Origin: Hordeum vulgare subsp. vulgare
Lineage: Eukaryota > Streptophyta > Magnoliopsida > Poales > Poaceae
Assembly: GCF_904849725.1 (NCBI RefSeq)
Contig: NC_058524.1
Location: 488,319,763 to 488,383,762, forward strand
Reading direction: 5' to 3'
DNA length: 64,000 nucleotides
In this document: one piece after another, positions 35,770 to 47,497 of the stretch
How positions within the stretch are numbered: position 1 is the first letter of the stretch
Layout: the number at the start of each line of letters is the position of its first letter
Position numbers and translations under genes: made by a program
Notes under the pieces: model-generated
Database searches by the model: none
Told to the model about the DNA's origin: nothing
Seen by the model: only the letters and a program-made list of their open reading frames with translations

Positions 35770-37062
35770 ATGCCATCATGGAATGACGGTGAGGAGAGTA
35801 GTGATGATGAGTTTGTCGGCATGGATATGGAGCTGTGGGTAAGTGATATGGTCTTTACCTAGGGTTAGGGTTAGAGCGGATTGGGATTCATGTTTTGTTT
35901 CCTTTTCAGATCTGCTCAAGCACTTGTAGTCTGATAGTGGATAATGTGTGCACAACAAATGCAGTAGAGCCTTGACACAATAGTGGATGCATCATTCTGT
36001 GGTAAATCTTCAGATCCAAGTATCAAATGTAGGCTTCAGCTTGGCCCCTGTTCCTAATATGTTGCATTTTAGGTGATTCACAATAGTAGGAGGTTCTATG
36101 GCTGTGGGGTGCAGGTCAGTTTGTTAATTAAGTCATCTTATTCAGTTAATTCAGTCCATATATTTTAATCATTCTGTTATTTCAGTCAATCATGTGTTTG
36201 TTAATGTATGTAACTTGAGCTAGATTCATTTGATTCAGTCAGTCAGTCAGACAATCAATTTAGTATAGTACATTTGCAGTTAACTTGTGAAAAATTTAGT
36301 TAATGCGGTCCTTTTTAGTAGAAAGATTCAGTTATTTGTATTAGAGTGTGTATGTGCATTTAGATTGTATATTTTTAATTTGTATTACATGTAGTGCAAA
36401 GATTTATTTATTTGTACTTGATTCAGTCTCTCATTTTGATTGGCTATTTAACCTAAGTTTTAAATTTATTGTAGGATGGAATTAATTGTGGAGTCTCTAA
36501 GTTGGTTGATGCCCCATGGCCTAGTGTACTTCAAAGATGCCTTGTGAAGGTTTGGGAGATGTCTCATGAGGAAAATCATAGCAGGATGTTGGATCATCAA
36601 GCTCATCAGGAAGAGACTGCCAAACCGAAGCAAGAGTTGGACAGTCTTGGTACTCAGTACAACTACATGGTGGAAGATGTGAAAAAGTTGTTTGATTGGA
36701 GGGATGTAGAGTAGCAAAACAAGGTCTAACTGAATGATGAAGATCTACAGAAGAAGGAGATGGATGTAGATAAGAAGATGCAGAAGCTGGCTATTGATAA
36801 GGAGAAGGAGAAGCTTGAGAATGACAAGATGAAGGAGGAGTTTCAAAAGCTTGTTATTGAACACAAGGACCTCAAGTGAATTTCTAGATCTCAGGGAGAA
36901 ATCATCAGGAATACGAGGAAGGAGAGGGATGAGACAAAGCATGACAGGGATCTTCTGAAAGAGGAGCACAAGAAGTTAGAGTATTTTGTTGGAGATCTCC
37001 TGAAAGCTGGTCATGACAACAACGAAAAACTTGCCAATATGAAGGATATACTTGATGAGTGA
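35770..37062 (+). pseudogene. GRF-type zinc-finger / coiled-coil gene of the MULE (left copy)
   Basis: Exon 1 is 35770-35838 (MPSWNDGEESSDDEF..., 23 codons, then GT). A middle exon near 35970-36118 gives a Cys-containing segment (ASFCGKSS...IKCRL) and NSRRFYGCGVQ. Exon 3 begins after GTAG at 36475 with DGINCGV.KLVDAPWPSV. Cys..Cys..RRFYGC..CGV resembles the zf-GRF motif (C-x-C, GRxFYxC, C), a nucleic-acid-binding finger. The C-terminal ~150 residues are a charged coiled coil. Stops at 36712, 36727 and near 36877 break exon 3, and the final stop is TGA 37060-37062. Exon limits are inferred from the reading frames and GT/AG sites. It converges on the transposase. Confidence 0.6.
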
Positions 37063-37165
37063 AGTGCGATCAATGTTCACTAGCTATGTTAAGTAATTAA
37101 GTGGCCTTGGAAGAGTATAGTTGGCCTTGGAAATGTATATTTTGGGAATCCACTCTAGCTTATGT

Positions 37166-37300
37166 TATGTAATGAGTACCTTATTAACTATCCTAGTTAT
37201 GTAATGAGTACCTACTAAACTATCCCTGGCTATGTAATGAGTACTTAGTAAACTTTCCTTGGTTATGTAATGAGTACCATGAATTTGATGTCCTTGCTTA
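37166..37300 (+). repeat. ~33-bp tandem repeat 3' of GRF gene (left copy)
   Basis: Four units begin TATGTAATGAGTAC and differ at several positions (…CTTATTAACTATCC, …CTACTAAACTATCC, …TTAGTAAACTTTCC, …CATGAATTTG). The same array is at 59124-59258 in the duplicated unit, so it predates the duplication. Confidence 0.75.
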
Positions 37301-37625
37301 TGTTATGTTCAACATTAGGAGTTTAGTTAAAATTGCTATCCTAGTTTATCTTTCCACAAGAAGCACATCACAGCATATCAGTTCAACATCACAACATATC
37401 TTTAAGCAAGAAGCACATGACAGTATGAAAGAATTCCCCAACATTAAGCACATAACAACAGATAAGTTAGAATGCTCAGCATTTCAACTTTATAGAAGTT
37501 GAACATCTCAACATTTCAACATCACATCAGTTGAACACAAAAGAATTTGGCATAGTTTTGACACGCCCTCAACCCGACCCAAGTTCATAGTTCAGACATA
37601 AACTAGACCCAAATTCTTTATGTTC

Positions 37626-38446
37626 ACTAGTTGCCACTTGCATAAAAGTAACCCCTCATCCTTGTGTTCTTAAACCTGTTCCATTTAGAACCAGCTCTTT
37701 CTCCAGCTGATGATGTCTACTGTCTTCCACCTCTCCTAGTTGCAGGCCTAGGTGTTGTTTATTGTCTTCCACCTCTCCTACTAGGTGCACTGGTTGAATC
37801 TATAGCTGTGTTTGCAGCCTGGGAAGCAGTGGTAGAAGAATCTCCTGCATTTATTGCCCTCTTTGTCCTTCTCGAAGTAGGTGGCTCTGTAGACTATACA
37901 TTTGTAGTTGAAGAACTGCGTCCAACATCATGATTGATAGCTCTATTTGTCTTTTAAAGCACACAAGTTAGGAACAAAATCCAACAGAATATTAAAAAAC
38001 AGTTCTAGCAGTTTTAGCAATAGTACATACCTTGTGCTTGTTCCTTGTTGCGTATAGATGGGGCTTCAAAGGCATAGGGCAGTAGGTGTATCTATGTTTT
38101 TGCTTGTTGCAATTGATGCATGTCATAGTGGCCATCCTTGATGTATCCTTAGGTACTGGTACCTCAAATTGCCCCTTTCTTCTAACAGTTTGTTTCCTAT
38201 CCTTCTTGTCCTTGAACACGGGTGGATCTACATCTTGAGTAGGTGTCCTTGGCCAAAACTCAGGTCCACGTATAGGGTAGATGATGTGTTTGCAGGTATC
38301 TTTGTACAATGGCTTCTTAAAGAAATCATGTACAAAGTCTTCTGGTTGTAGCTTCAACCTAGTAATTGCAGAAACTGCATGGTTGCGAGGCACAACACTT
38401 ACAGTCACAAGTCCATTTTTCCACGTTCACACAGTAAGTTGCCTCC
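37626..38446 (-). pseudogene. MULE transposase C-terminal part (left copy)
   Basis: Read on the minus strand from 38446, this contains HAVSAITRLKLQPEDFVHDF and HIIYPIRGPEFWPR, followed by a zinc-knuckle-like CINCNKQKHRYTYC near 38120. This is the usual C-terminal region of plant MULE transposases. A GT-AG intron spans 38030-37951. The tail near 37700-37800 has an internal duplication (TGTCTTCCACCTCTCCTA twice) and does not end like the right copy. Retrotransposon A inserted at 38446/38447; upstream codons continue at 57499. Confidence 0.78.
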
Positions 38447-40000
38447 TGATACGCCTCCAACGTATCTATAACTTTTTATGGTTTCATGTTATTATCTTGT
38501 CAAACTTTGGATGTTTTGCATGCCTTTTATTTATTTTCTCGGACTAACTTATTAACTCAGTGCCAAGTGCCAGTTCCTGTTTTTTCCATGTTTTTGACCC
38601 CTTTCAGAGGAGATTTTGAAACGGAGTCCAAACGGAAGAAAATCCTCGAAAATATTTTTTTGGAACGGAAGAAGATCGGAGATCTTGGGAGCCAAGCCAG
38701 AAGAGCCCCAGGGGCCCCACAAGCCCCCACCCCGCGGCCAGGGGGGTCGCGCCATCCAGGCTTGTGGGCCCCCTGGAGGTCCCCTGACCTAGGTCTGTCG
38801 CCTATATAATCCCAAAAATTCCAGAAAAAATCAGGAGATCATCGAAAGTACTTTTCCGCCGCCACAAGGTTCTGTCTCCGCAAGATCCCATCTGGGGCAC
38901 GTCCTGGTGCCCTTCCGGAGGGGGATTCAGACACGGAGGGCTTCCTCATCAATACCATGATCTCTCCGATGACGCATGAGTAGTTCACCATAGACCTACG
39001 GGTCCATAGCTAGTAACTAGATGGCTTCTTCTCTCTCTTGGATCTTCAATACAAAGTTCTCCATGATCTTCATGGAGATCTATCCAATGTAATCTTCTTT
39101 TACGGTGTGTTTGTCAAGATTCGATGAAATTTGGATTTATGATCAGATTATCTATGAATCTTATTTGAGTTTCTTCTGATCTCTCTTATGCATGATTTCA
39201 TATCCTTGTAATTCTCTTCGAGTTGTGGGTTTTGTCTGGCCAACTTGATCTATGATTCTTGCAATGGGAGAAGTGCTTGGTTTTGGGTTCATACCATGCG
39301 GTGACCTCGCCCAGTGACAGAAGGGGTAGCGAGGCACACATCGTGTTGTTGCCATCAAGGGTAAAAAGATGGGGTTTTCATCATTGGTTTGAGATTATCC
39401 CTCTACATCATGTCATCTTGCTTAAAGCGTTACTCTGTTCGTCATGAACTCAATACACTAGATGCATGCTGGATAGCGGTCGATGTGTGGAGTAATAATA
39501 GTAGATGCAGAAAGTATCGGTCTACTTGTCTCGGACGTGATGCCTATATGTATGATCATTGCCTTAGATATCGTCATGACTTTGCGCGGTTCTATCAATT
39601 GCTCGACAGTAATTTGTTCACCCACCGTAATACTTGCCATTTTGAGAGAAGCCTCTAGTGAACACTATGGCCCCCAGGGTCTACTCCACACCATATTTTC
39701 AGCCTTACACTTTTTACTTCGTTGCACTTTCCGCCTTCAGATCTCACTTTGCAAACAATCTTGAAGGGATTGACAACCCCTTTGAAGCGTTGGGTGCAAG
39801 CTTGTTTGTGTTTGCGCATTTACTTTGGACTTGACGAGGCTCTGCTTCTGGTTCGATACCTTGGTTCTTGAAACTGAGGGAAATACTTACTGCTCCTGTG
39901 CTGCATCACCCTTTCCTCTTCAAGGGAAAAACCGACGCAAACCAGAGAAGTAACAAGAAGAATTCCTATGAGCCAGGGAAGGACTTTTGTTGCCGCGGCA
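38447..40000 (+). mobile_element. Element A 5' LTR
   Basis: It begins TGATACGCCTCC and ends GCCGCGGCA; a GC-rich block lies at 38690-38790 and a TATA box at 38803. Differences from the 3' LTR are few and scattered, indicating a fairly recent insertion. Confidence 0.9.
38803..38809 (+). promoter_or_regulatory. TATA box of element A 5' LTR
   Basis: TATATAA follows the GC-rich block; it is conserved in the 3' LTR at 56302-56308. Confidence 0.55.
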
Positions 40001-40065
40001 GAAGAATTTCTGGCCCCCTTTTTCTCGATTGCCTTCTGCTCGTCTGTGTGGGATAGTCTATCCTG

Positions 40066-40683
40066 ATGGCTAGATCCACCACTTCGAACGATACTCTCGA
40101 GAGCGAAGTTCTCAATTTCAAACAAATTGAGGGAGAAAACTTAAAGGACGCTTGGTATAGGATTTCCAATGCTCAAAGTAGATCTACTCATAAGCAATCC
40201 ACTACCGTCTTGCTTCGCAGTTTTTATGTGGGTATTTCTCCTTGGAATAGGTATATTCTTGAGACCATCGTAGGTGGAAATTTCTTGGGTAGCCACACCG
40301 TTGATTCTTACGGAGCCGTGATAAATTTGGTAGGCTCACCACCACTCATGGTTAATGGAACTACCTTAACTCTGGAACATGTGATGCGTAGACTGGACGT
40401 TATTGAAAATAAAGTCGCTACGATTGAACTCATTGAGAATTTGGATAAAAAGATCCACAATCAAATCACTCAGTACGGATCCAAGGTGGGAATGGTGTTG
40501 AAAAGTTTAAAGGAGAAGGAACCCACAATTAACGAAAAGCTAGGTCATGATTCCGCTAGAATTGGCAAACTAGAGGATGTCATAACCATCCTGGGTTCCG
40601 CTTTTGCCGCTTTGCAGAATACTCCAAATTTTTCCCACAATAAAATCACCAAGTTTGTCTTTGTCCCTAAAAGTAGTGGTTAA
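40066..40683 (+). CDS. Element A Gag-like protein, intact
   Basis: 205 uninterrupted codons from ATG 40066 (MARSTTSNDTLESE), 66 bp after the 5' LTR. The segment EGENLKDAWYRISNAQ, then LLRSFYVGISPWNRYILETI and GGNFLG, matches the general pattern of plant gypsy capsid domains (a GE.L..AW.R segment, then a F..GL-like helix and a GG.F). A long helical C-terminus follows (MRRLDVIENKVATIELIENL). No zinc knuckle or protease. It likely packages A's RNA into particles supplied by a related autonomous element (inference). Confidence 0.7.
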   Translation: MARSTTSNDTLESEVLNFKQIEGENLKDAWYRISNAQSRSTHKQSTTVLLRSFYVGISPWNRYILETIVGGNFLGSHTVDSYGAVINLVGSPPLMVNGTTLTLEHVMRRLDVIENKVATIELIENLDKKIHNQITQYGSKVGMVLKSLKEKEPTINEKLGHDSARIGKLEDVITILGSAFAALQNTPNFSHNKITKFVFVPKSSG

Positions 40684-41645
40684 TCATCTAGCAAGAAATA
40701 TGAAAACCTTAAGATGGTTAGTGATCACGCCACTTATGGTTTGAGCACCAAAGACGACGATACGTGATTCTATCGCTTCTATGCCTAGCTAAGGGAGTTA
40801 AACAATAGCGCTTGTTGGGAGGCAACCCAATGAATTTATCTTTTTCTTTCTGTTTTGTTGCGTGCACATTTTCACAATTCTGTTATGATTGTTTTTTGTG
40901 TTTCTTTTCGTGTTTGAGCCAAGCAAAGCCTTTATGACTAATCTTGGTAATGGTTGTTTGATCTTGCTGGAAAAAGACAGAAACTTTTCGCTCACGAGAT
41001 AATTTTTCATTTTTATTCAGAAAGAGCTTTTGAGTTGATTCTTTTTGCTTATGATTCATATGCTGTTTTCCTAGGCCTTCGTAATTTTTTAGATTTTTTG
41101 AGGTACATAAGTATACGAAGTATACATATTGCTACAGACTGGTCTGTTTTTGTTGAGTTGGTTGCTTGTTTTGATGAAACTATGGTTAGTATCGGGGCGT
41201 ACTAGCCATGGAAAAGTGAGAATACAGTAGCCCATCATCAATATATATGGAATTCAAGTTTTCTACAGTACCAAAAGAAGTGGTAGTTTGTTTTCTTGTA
41301 CTAATGTTATCACAAGTTTCTGTTTAAGTTTTGTGTTGTGAAGTTTTCAAGTTTTGGGTGATGTTCTCATGGACAAAGAGACAAGGAGTGGAAAGAGCTC
41401 AAGCTTGGGGATGCCCAAGGAACCCCAAGACAAATTCAAGGACACCAAAAAGCCTAAGCTTGGGGATGCCCCGGAAAGGCATCCCCTCTTTCGTCTTCAA
41501 TCCATCGGTAACATTACTTGGAGCTATATTTTTATTCACCACATGATATGTGTTTTCCTTGGAGAGTCTTGTATCTTAGGAGTCTTTTCTTTTTGTTGTG
41601 TCACAATCATCCTTGCTGCACACCATTTTGAGAGAGAGAGAGACA
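40684..41645 (+). other. Element A internal noncoding sequence, left
   Basis: About 1 kb without a convincing gene. It holds several AAGCTTGGGGATGCCC motifs (about 41401-41475) like the polypurine tract and ends in a GAGAGAGAG run before B's target site. Confidence 0.6.
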
Positions 41646-41650
41646 TGCAC

Positions 41651-43172
41651 TGATACGTCCATTTTGCATCATGTTTTCATGTTGATATTTATCGCTTCTT
41701 TGGCTGTTATTTCACCTCATGGTACTATTCTTATGCCTTTTCTCTCTTATTTTGCAAGGTTTACATGAAGAGGGAGAATACTGGCAACCGGAATTCTAGC
41801 CTGAAAGTGGAGCAAAGTTGAGATACCTATTCTGCGCAACTCCAAACGCCGTGAAAATCAACGGGGATTTTTTTCCCAATTTATAAAAAATACTGGGCCG
41901 AAGAAGTGCCAGAGGGGCACCAGGGGGTGCCCACAAGCCTGCACGACGCGGCCACCCCCCAGGCCGCGCCATGGGGGCTTGTGGGCAGCCCACTGGCCCA
42001 CTGGCCCCCTCTTTTGCTATATGGAGGGTTTCGTCCAGGAAAAAATCAAGGAGGAGCTTTTTCGTGGTTTCGCCGCTGCCACAAGGCGGAACTTGAGCAG
42101 AACCAATCTAGACCTTCGGCAAGACGATCCTGCCGGGGAAACTTCCCTCCCGGAGGGGGAAATCGTTACCATCGTCATCACCAACACTCCTCTCATTGGA
42201 GGGGACTCGTCACCATCAACATCTTCATCAACACCATCTCATATCCAAACCCTAGTTCATCACTTGTAACCAATCTCCGTCTCACGACTCCGACTGGTAC
42301 TTGTAAGGTTGCTAGTAGTGTTGATTACTTTGTGTAGTTGATGCTAGTTGGATTACTTGGTGGAAGAGTTTATGTTCAGATCCTTGATGCTACTCATTAC
42401 CTCTCTGATCATGAGTATGATTATGCTTTGTGAGTAGTTACTTTTGTTCCTGAGGACATGTGATAAGTCATGCTATTAGTAGTCATGTGAATTTGGTATT
42501 CGTTCGGTATTTTGATGTGTTGTATGTTGTTTTTCCTCTAGTGGTGTTATGTGAACGTCGACTACATAACACTTCACCATTATTTGGTCCTAGAGGAAGG
42601 CATTGGGAAGTAGTAAGTAGATGATGGGTTGCTAGAGTGACAGAATCATAAACCCAAGTTTATGCGTTACTTCGTAAGGGGCTGATTTGGATCCACTAGT
42701 TTAATACTATGGTTAGACTTTGTCTTAATTCTTCTTTCATAGTTGTGGATGCTTGCGAGAGGGGTTAATCATAAGTGGGATGCTTGTCCAAGTAAGGGCA
42801 GTACCCAAGCGCCGGTCCACCCACATATCAAACTATCAAAGTAACGAACGCGAATCATATGAACATGATGAAACTAGCATGACAGAAATTCCCGTGTGTC
42901 CTCGGGAGCATTTTTCCTCCTATAAGACTTTGTCCAGGCTTGTCCCTTGCTACAAAAGGGATTGGGCCACTTTCCTGCACCATTGCTACTTTTGTTACTT
43001 GTTGCTTGCTACGAATCATCTCACCACACAATCACTTGTTACCGACAATTTCAGTGCCTCCTGATTTTACCTTGCTGAAAACCACTTGTCAGATCCTTCT
43101 ACTCCTCGTTGGGTTCAACACTCTTACTTATCGAAAGGACTATGATTGATCCCCTATACATGTGGGTCATCA
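41651..43172 (+). mobile_element. Element B 5' LTR
   Basis: TGATACGTCC to GGGTCATCA, 1522 bp, preceded by TGCAC. The PBS follows 11 bp later. Confidence 0.9.
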
Positions 43173-43279
43173 AGAATCTTTTCTGGCTCCGTTGCCGGGA
43201 AGTGAAGCGCCTTTGGTAAGTGGAACTTGGTAAGGAAACATTCATATAGTGTGCTGAAATTTATTGTCAGTTGTCACTA

Positions 43280-43731
43280 TGGATACTAATCCTTTGAGGG
43301 GCTTGTTCGGGGTATCTTCACCTCGAACGGAAGCACAAATAGTTGCTCCTCAACCTTCTGCACCTACTGAAAATATTTTCTTTGAATTTCCTTCGGGTAT
43401 GCTTGAGAAACTGATGTCTAATCCTTTTACAGGAGATGGAACATCACATCTAAACTTGCATCTAATCTATGTAGATGAAGTTTGTGGTTTATTTAAGATT
43501 GCAGGTGTGCCCGACGATGAGGTCAAGAAGAAGGTATTTCACGTTTGATTGCGTTAAATCCTTTGTTGAGACAAATACCTTTAGTGATTTTAGCGCTAAG
43601 TATGGACTTGACTCTGAGATAGTAGCTTCATTGTGTGAATCCTTTGCTGCTCATATTGATCTCCCCAAAGAGAAGTGGTTTAAATATCATCCTCCTTTAG
43701 AAGTCAATGTAGTTAAACCCACTCCAGTTGA
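43280..43731 (+). pseudogene. Element B gag, internally deleted and cut by C
   Basis: The start MDTNPLRGLFGVSSPRTEAQ at 43280 matches E's Gag closely up to DEVKKK. At about 43533 the sequence jumps to material equivalent to 23278 in E, removing about 420 bp and shifting the frame. It then continues with FTFDCVKSFVETNT and PKEKWFKYHPPLEV, and stops at element C (43732). It cannot make a functional capsid. Confidence 0.85.
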
Positions 43732-46700
43732 TGTAACATCCCAAAATTATAATTTTTGGAATGTTAATATAATTATTAGATTGATTGTTTGTTTGTTTGA
43801 GTGATTGAAACTTGAGTGAAATTTGAAATGTTTCTAAACTTTTTGAATGAGAGGGAATAAAATGACTTTCCCCTTTATCTGGTGAATTCAAATTCATCCA
43901 CTAAAAAAATCAGTGAGAGAAGATAACATGACTTCTTCAACTATAAAGATTTAGAAAGGGTGGATTTGAAAACTAATAAAAGATTTCCTATATGGATTTC
44001 ATTTTTCATAGTTGATCTTATTGCTATTTCAAGGTTTAATTGGAGTCATATATTAAAAATATGAGAGGAGGAACATGACCCTCCAAACTAGGGGGGCATT
44101 TTTTTGAAAGATATTTGAACCCTAAAACTTAGGGGGTCATTTGAAAAAAAATATTTGCAAAAGGAAAATAAAATCCTTTAGGAATTTTCTGAAAAAATGT
44201 TTTTTTGAAGTATTTATTTTTGTCGTGGAAAAATGTTAAACAAATTCTATATTTTCTGCTGCTAATTTTGGTATATAACATGCCCATATTTGGAATTATT
44301 TTGATCCCTCAATCTTCCTTTTTTCCTTCCTGTTTTTAATTAAAAGGAAAATCTTCCTATATTAGGAAAATCTCTAGAGGCCCGATAGGAAGGTTTGGGC
44401 CCGATCCCCTTTCTTCTTCCCCTGATCGTCTCCTTCCTTCTTCGTTCCAGGAACTTCCCATCCATGGTGGGCGCACCGGATCTGCCGCGATCTCCCTCCC
44501 CTTGCCTCTTGGAGCACGCCCGAGGCCGCTTATAAAACCCTCAACACCTCCTCTCTCCGTTTTTTCCCTTTCCCCAACCCCATCTCCCCTGCCGCATCGC
44601 CCCGCCCAAACCTCGCCGGAGCCGAACTCCAGGAGCTTGCTGCTGCCCCTGCCGCGCGACCCCACTACTCCTGCCGCCGCAAGGAACCTCCCCACCCCAC
44701 CGCACCCTGTTTCCCCACCCCCCCCAAACCCCGCCGGACGTCCCTCCACCTCACCCCCTACAAGACCTCCCCTCGTCGCCGTTCGTCCCTGTCCTGTCGT
44801 CCCTGTCGCAGGACAAGAACACCAGGAGCACGCCGAGCCTCTCCCCAGGACGCCCCGCGCCACCTCCCCACAGCGCCGACCCCCCCCCCCCTCCGCCGCC
44901 CCACCCCGCCGACGACCAGCCCCCCCTCTCCGGAGCAGCCACCGGAGCTCCCCAGCTCCTGCCAGCCACGGTTAGACTCCCCTCTCCCTTTGTTTTTTAT
45001 TTTTTCTTTACCACCGTTAGATTGTGAACCAACGCATTAGATTAGAACTTGCATAACTCTTCGGTTCTTTTAAAAGAACCGGCGGTTGTTTTTATTTAAT
45101 TAGTTAGCCGACGTGGTTTGTTTAGTTTGCGAGCGTCCGCTATTTAACACCGCAGCGCACACCCTACTAGCCACTCAGGACGCGCCACATGGACCCCTGT
45201 TCACTAGGTTAGATTTTTTTTCTTTTCTGTTTTTTGTTTTAAAAACAGAACCAGTTCTGTTTTTATTTCCTATATAACTTTTATTCTAGAGATCCAATGT
45301 AGTTGATTCTTTTTGCATTAGATCAAAATTTTCTTGTAGTTTCCGAAAACATATTATTTGCCTATGTTTGAAATTTCAAAATTTGAATTTGAACAAATTT
45401 AGTTTAAATCTTGTTTTGCTTATTCCAGCAGTTTAAAAATAGCTTTTAATTTAATTATTTTTGCTGATGTTTCCTATTGATCATATCTTTCAGTAGTTTA
45501 AGTTTCAATTTTTTTACTTGGGGTTTTTACCAAAACAGCTTCTGTTTTGGTTATGTAAAGAAAATTGCACCACTTTGTGCTATAGTTTTTGTGTGTTAGT
45601 GATTTTATTTTGATTGCATCAACTTTTATTGTTGTTTTTTATTTGATTGCTAGTGTGAGTGCTTATGTGAATACTATGTATGATTATATAGATTTCATCG
45701 GAGAGTGACGAATAGTTCTATCAAGTTATTTCTCGAGAATGATAATTCTTCTTCATCAACCTCACCAGGCAAGTCACGTTGATCATATTAATACCTATGT
45801 TTTATATGCATTGTAGTTCTACATTTATTCACCCAATTGCATGCAAAGTAGGTACTTGGAAATTTTGGATCTTTATGTAGTATCATGTGGTAGGCACCCA
45901 CCCCCTTGTTACTTTGGTCGGGACATGATTATGCTATGCTCCTAGTAGACGTGGTTTTGGTTGAGTGTTACCATGAGTGTTGTGAGAACTTAATAATCAA
46001 GACCTGAAGAACTCCAAGACTTGCAAGACCTCAGAATGAAATATACCTCTGGGTGAAGGACGGTTTAGATGGGCTCCCTGGAGAAACGAGTGGACGACCC
46101 GGGATGCATGGGGAAGCGCCATGACATCTTGCGGAAAGCTTCACCCAGGCTCGAAGAGATGGACGGAGGCTTCAAGACCCAAGGCTTACCTGCACAGCCA
46201 CAAGTCATTATGGGCTCTGGCTTGGTTGGACAACATGGCGACTCTGGACAGGCGGTGCTAGCAGATGTAGAAGAACGGTAGGATTGGATGGGCACCGACA
46301 GAGGATCAAAGGCACCCGTTGAAAGACCATGTTTTCATCATCCGGTCTTCAAACACCCTGAAGTGCAAGGACATACACAGAGGCGATCAAATCTTGTGGG
46401 GAACGTGTACAAAACTCTGCACAGTACTCAAACCTAATCGTTTAGCGGTGTCCACGGTCATGGACAACTTGAGCCAAAGGAACTGAAACTATCAGGGATT
46501 TTCAACACCCTTATATACATTTGATGTGGGTAATATTGATAACTTGGGTATGAGAACTGGTTGGCGGAACCATCTCATTAACAACCAACAACGTAGTAAT
46601 ATTTTTTGCTTTTAGCCCTCTCTTATTTTAGGAGAAAACTTTGCTTTCCGCTAAAAAACTTACAGCCCCACCTGCCATATATGCATATAGTATAGATGAT

Positions 46701-47027
46701 ATTTTTAGCCCTCTCTTTTGTGACTTGCTGGCATATTCAATATGCTGACCTACACGGCTCCAACGTCTTATGTTGCAGATACTTTCTTCGACGAGTAAGA
46801 GTATGATTCAGGGTTACGGTCCGCACTCAACCTGTCGTTGGTTTTATTTGGGACTCCACTCCCTTATACTATTTCCGCTAAGATTTTGAGGTATATATCA
46901 ATTTAACGTTATTTACATGTGATTGCACTTTGATATATACATTGATGTACTGTGTGTGCCAGTATACTGATCCAGGGATGGCACATATACACAGAGGCTT
47001 GACTCGTTTTGAGTCGGGTCGCTACAT
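43732..47027 (+). mobile_element. Element C 5' LTR (3.3 kb)
   Basis: The first 650 bp are AT-rich. 44390-44980 is a CpG-rich, C-rich block with a TATA box at 44531. A long AT-rich part follows, then a conserved end with CCAGTATACTGATCC and TATAC motifs. The proline-rich frame at 44502-44975 is not preserved in the 3' LTR copy, so it is not a gene. Confidence 0.82.
44531..44537 (+). promoter_or_regulatory. TATA box of element C 5' LTR
   Basis: TATAAAA is within the CpG-rich block, about 800 bp into the LTR; the same box is at 51232-51238 in the 3' LTR copy. A CpG-rich core promoter in the LTR is inferred. Confidence 0.6.
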
Positions 47028-47031
47028 ATAT

Positions 47032-47043
47032 GGTATCAGAGCA
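47032..47043 (+). other. Primer-binding site of element C
   Basis: TGGTATCAGAGC is the exact complement of the plant initiator tRNA-Met 3' end and lies 4 bp after the LTR terminus CTACA. Confidence 0.85.
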
Positions 47044-47497
47044 CATGTTGACTCTAGGACGTGACCTTAGAAACTGGAAATCCCTTAGGAAAAGATCTCT
47101 CAAAATTTTTTATTTCCAAGAACATCCTTTGCTTATCATCGCTTCTGATTTCATCAAATGTGCTCTCTCACCTCAAATAGTTATGCCATACCCTTTCCTC
47201 TTTGACCACATGAAGAATCAACGGAGTTCTACTTCAAAGTAAAGAGGATTTCACCATGCATTTGAAGAATTGAAGCTACACCAATTGAAGACTCTCAAGA
47301 CCCGAAGAACTCGACGACCCTGATGTGTTCCAATATTTATATGGCAATTAGAAGTCCAAACCCGTGTTATATACCCACGTAGGATACGGTGATTTGTGAG
47401 ACGTCCTTTGTATGTGTTTTCCGACAGCTACAAATGAAACCTATTCTCAAAAAAAAATTAGAACGCGTATGAAGCTGGACTTGTAGTCCCTGGACCA

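Noticed and set aside
44502..44975. Proline-rich 157-codon ORF in element C's LTR
   Set aside because: The 3' LTR copy (51203-51667) diverges by frame changes soon after the start. The frame is a by-product of C-rich DNA around the promoter.
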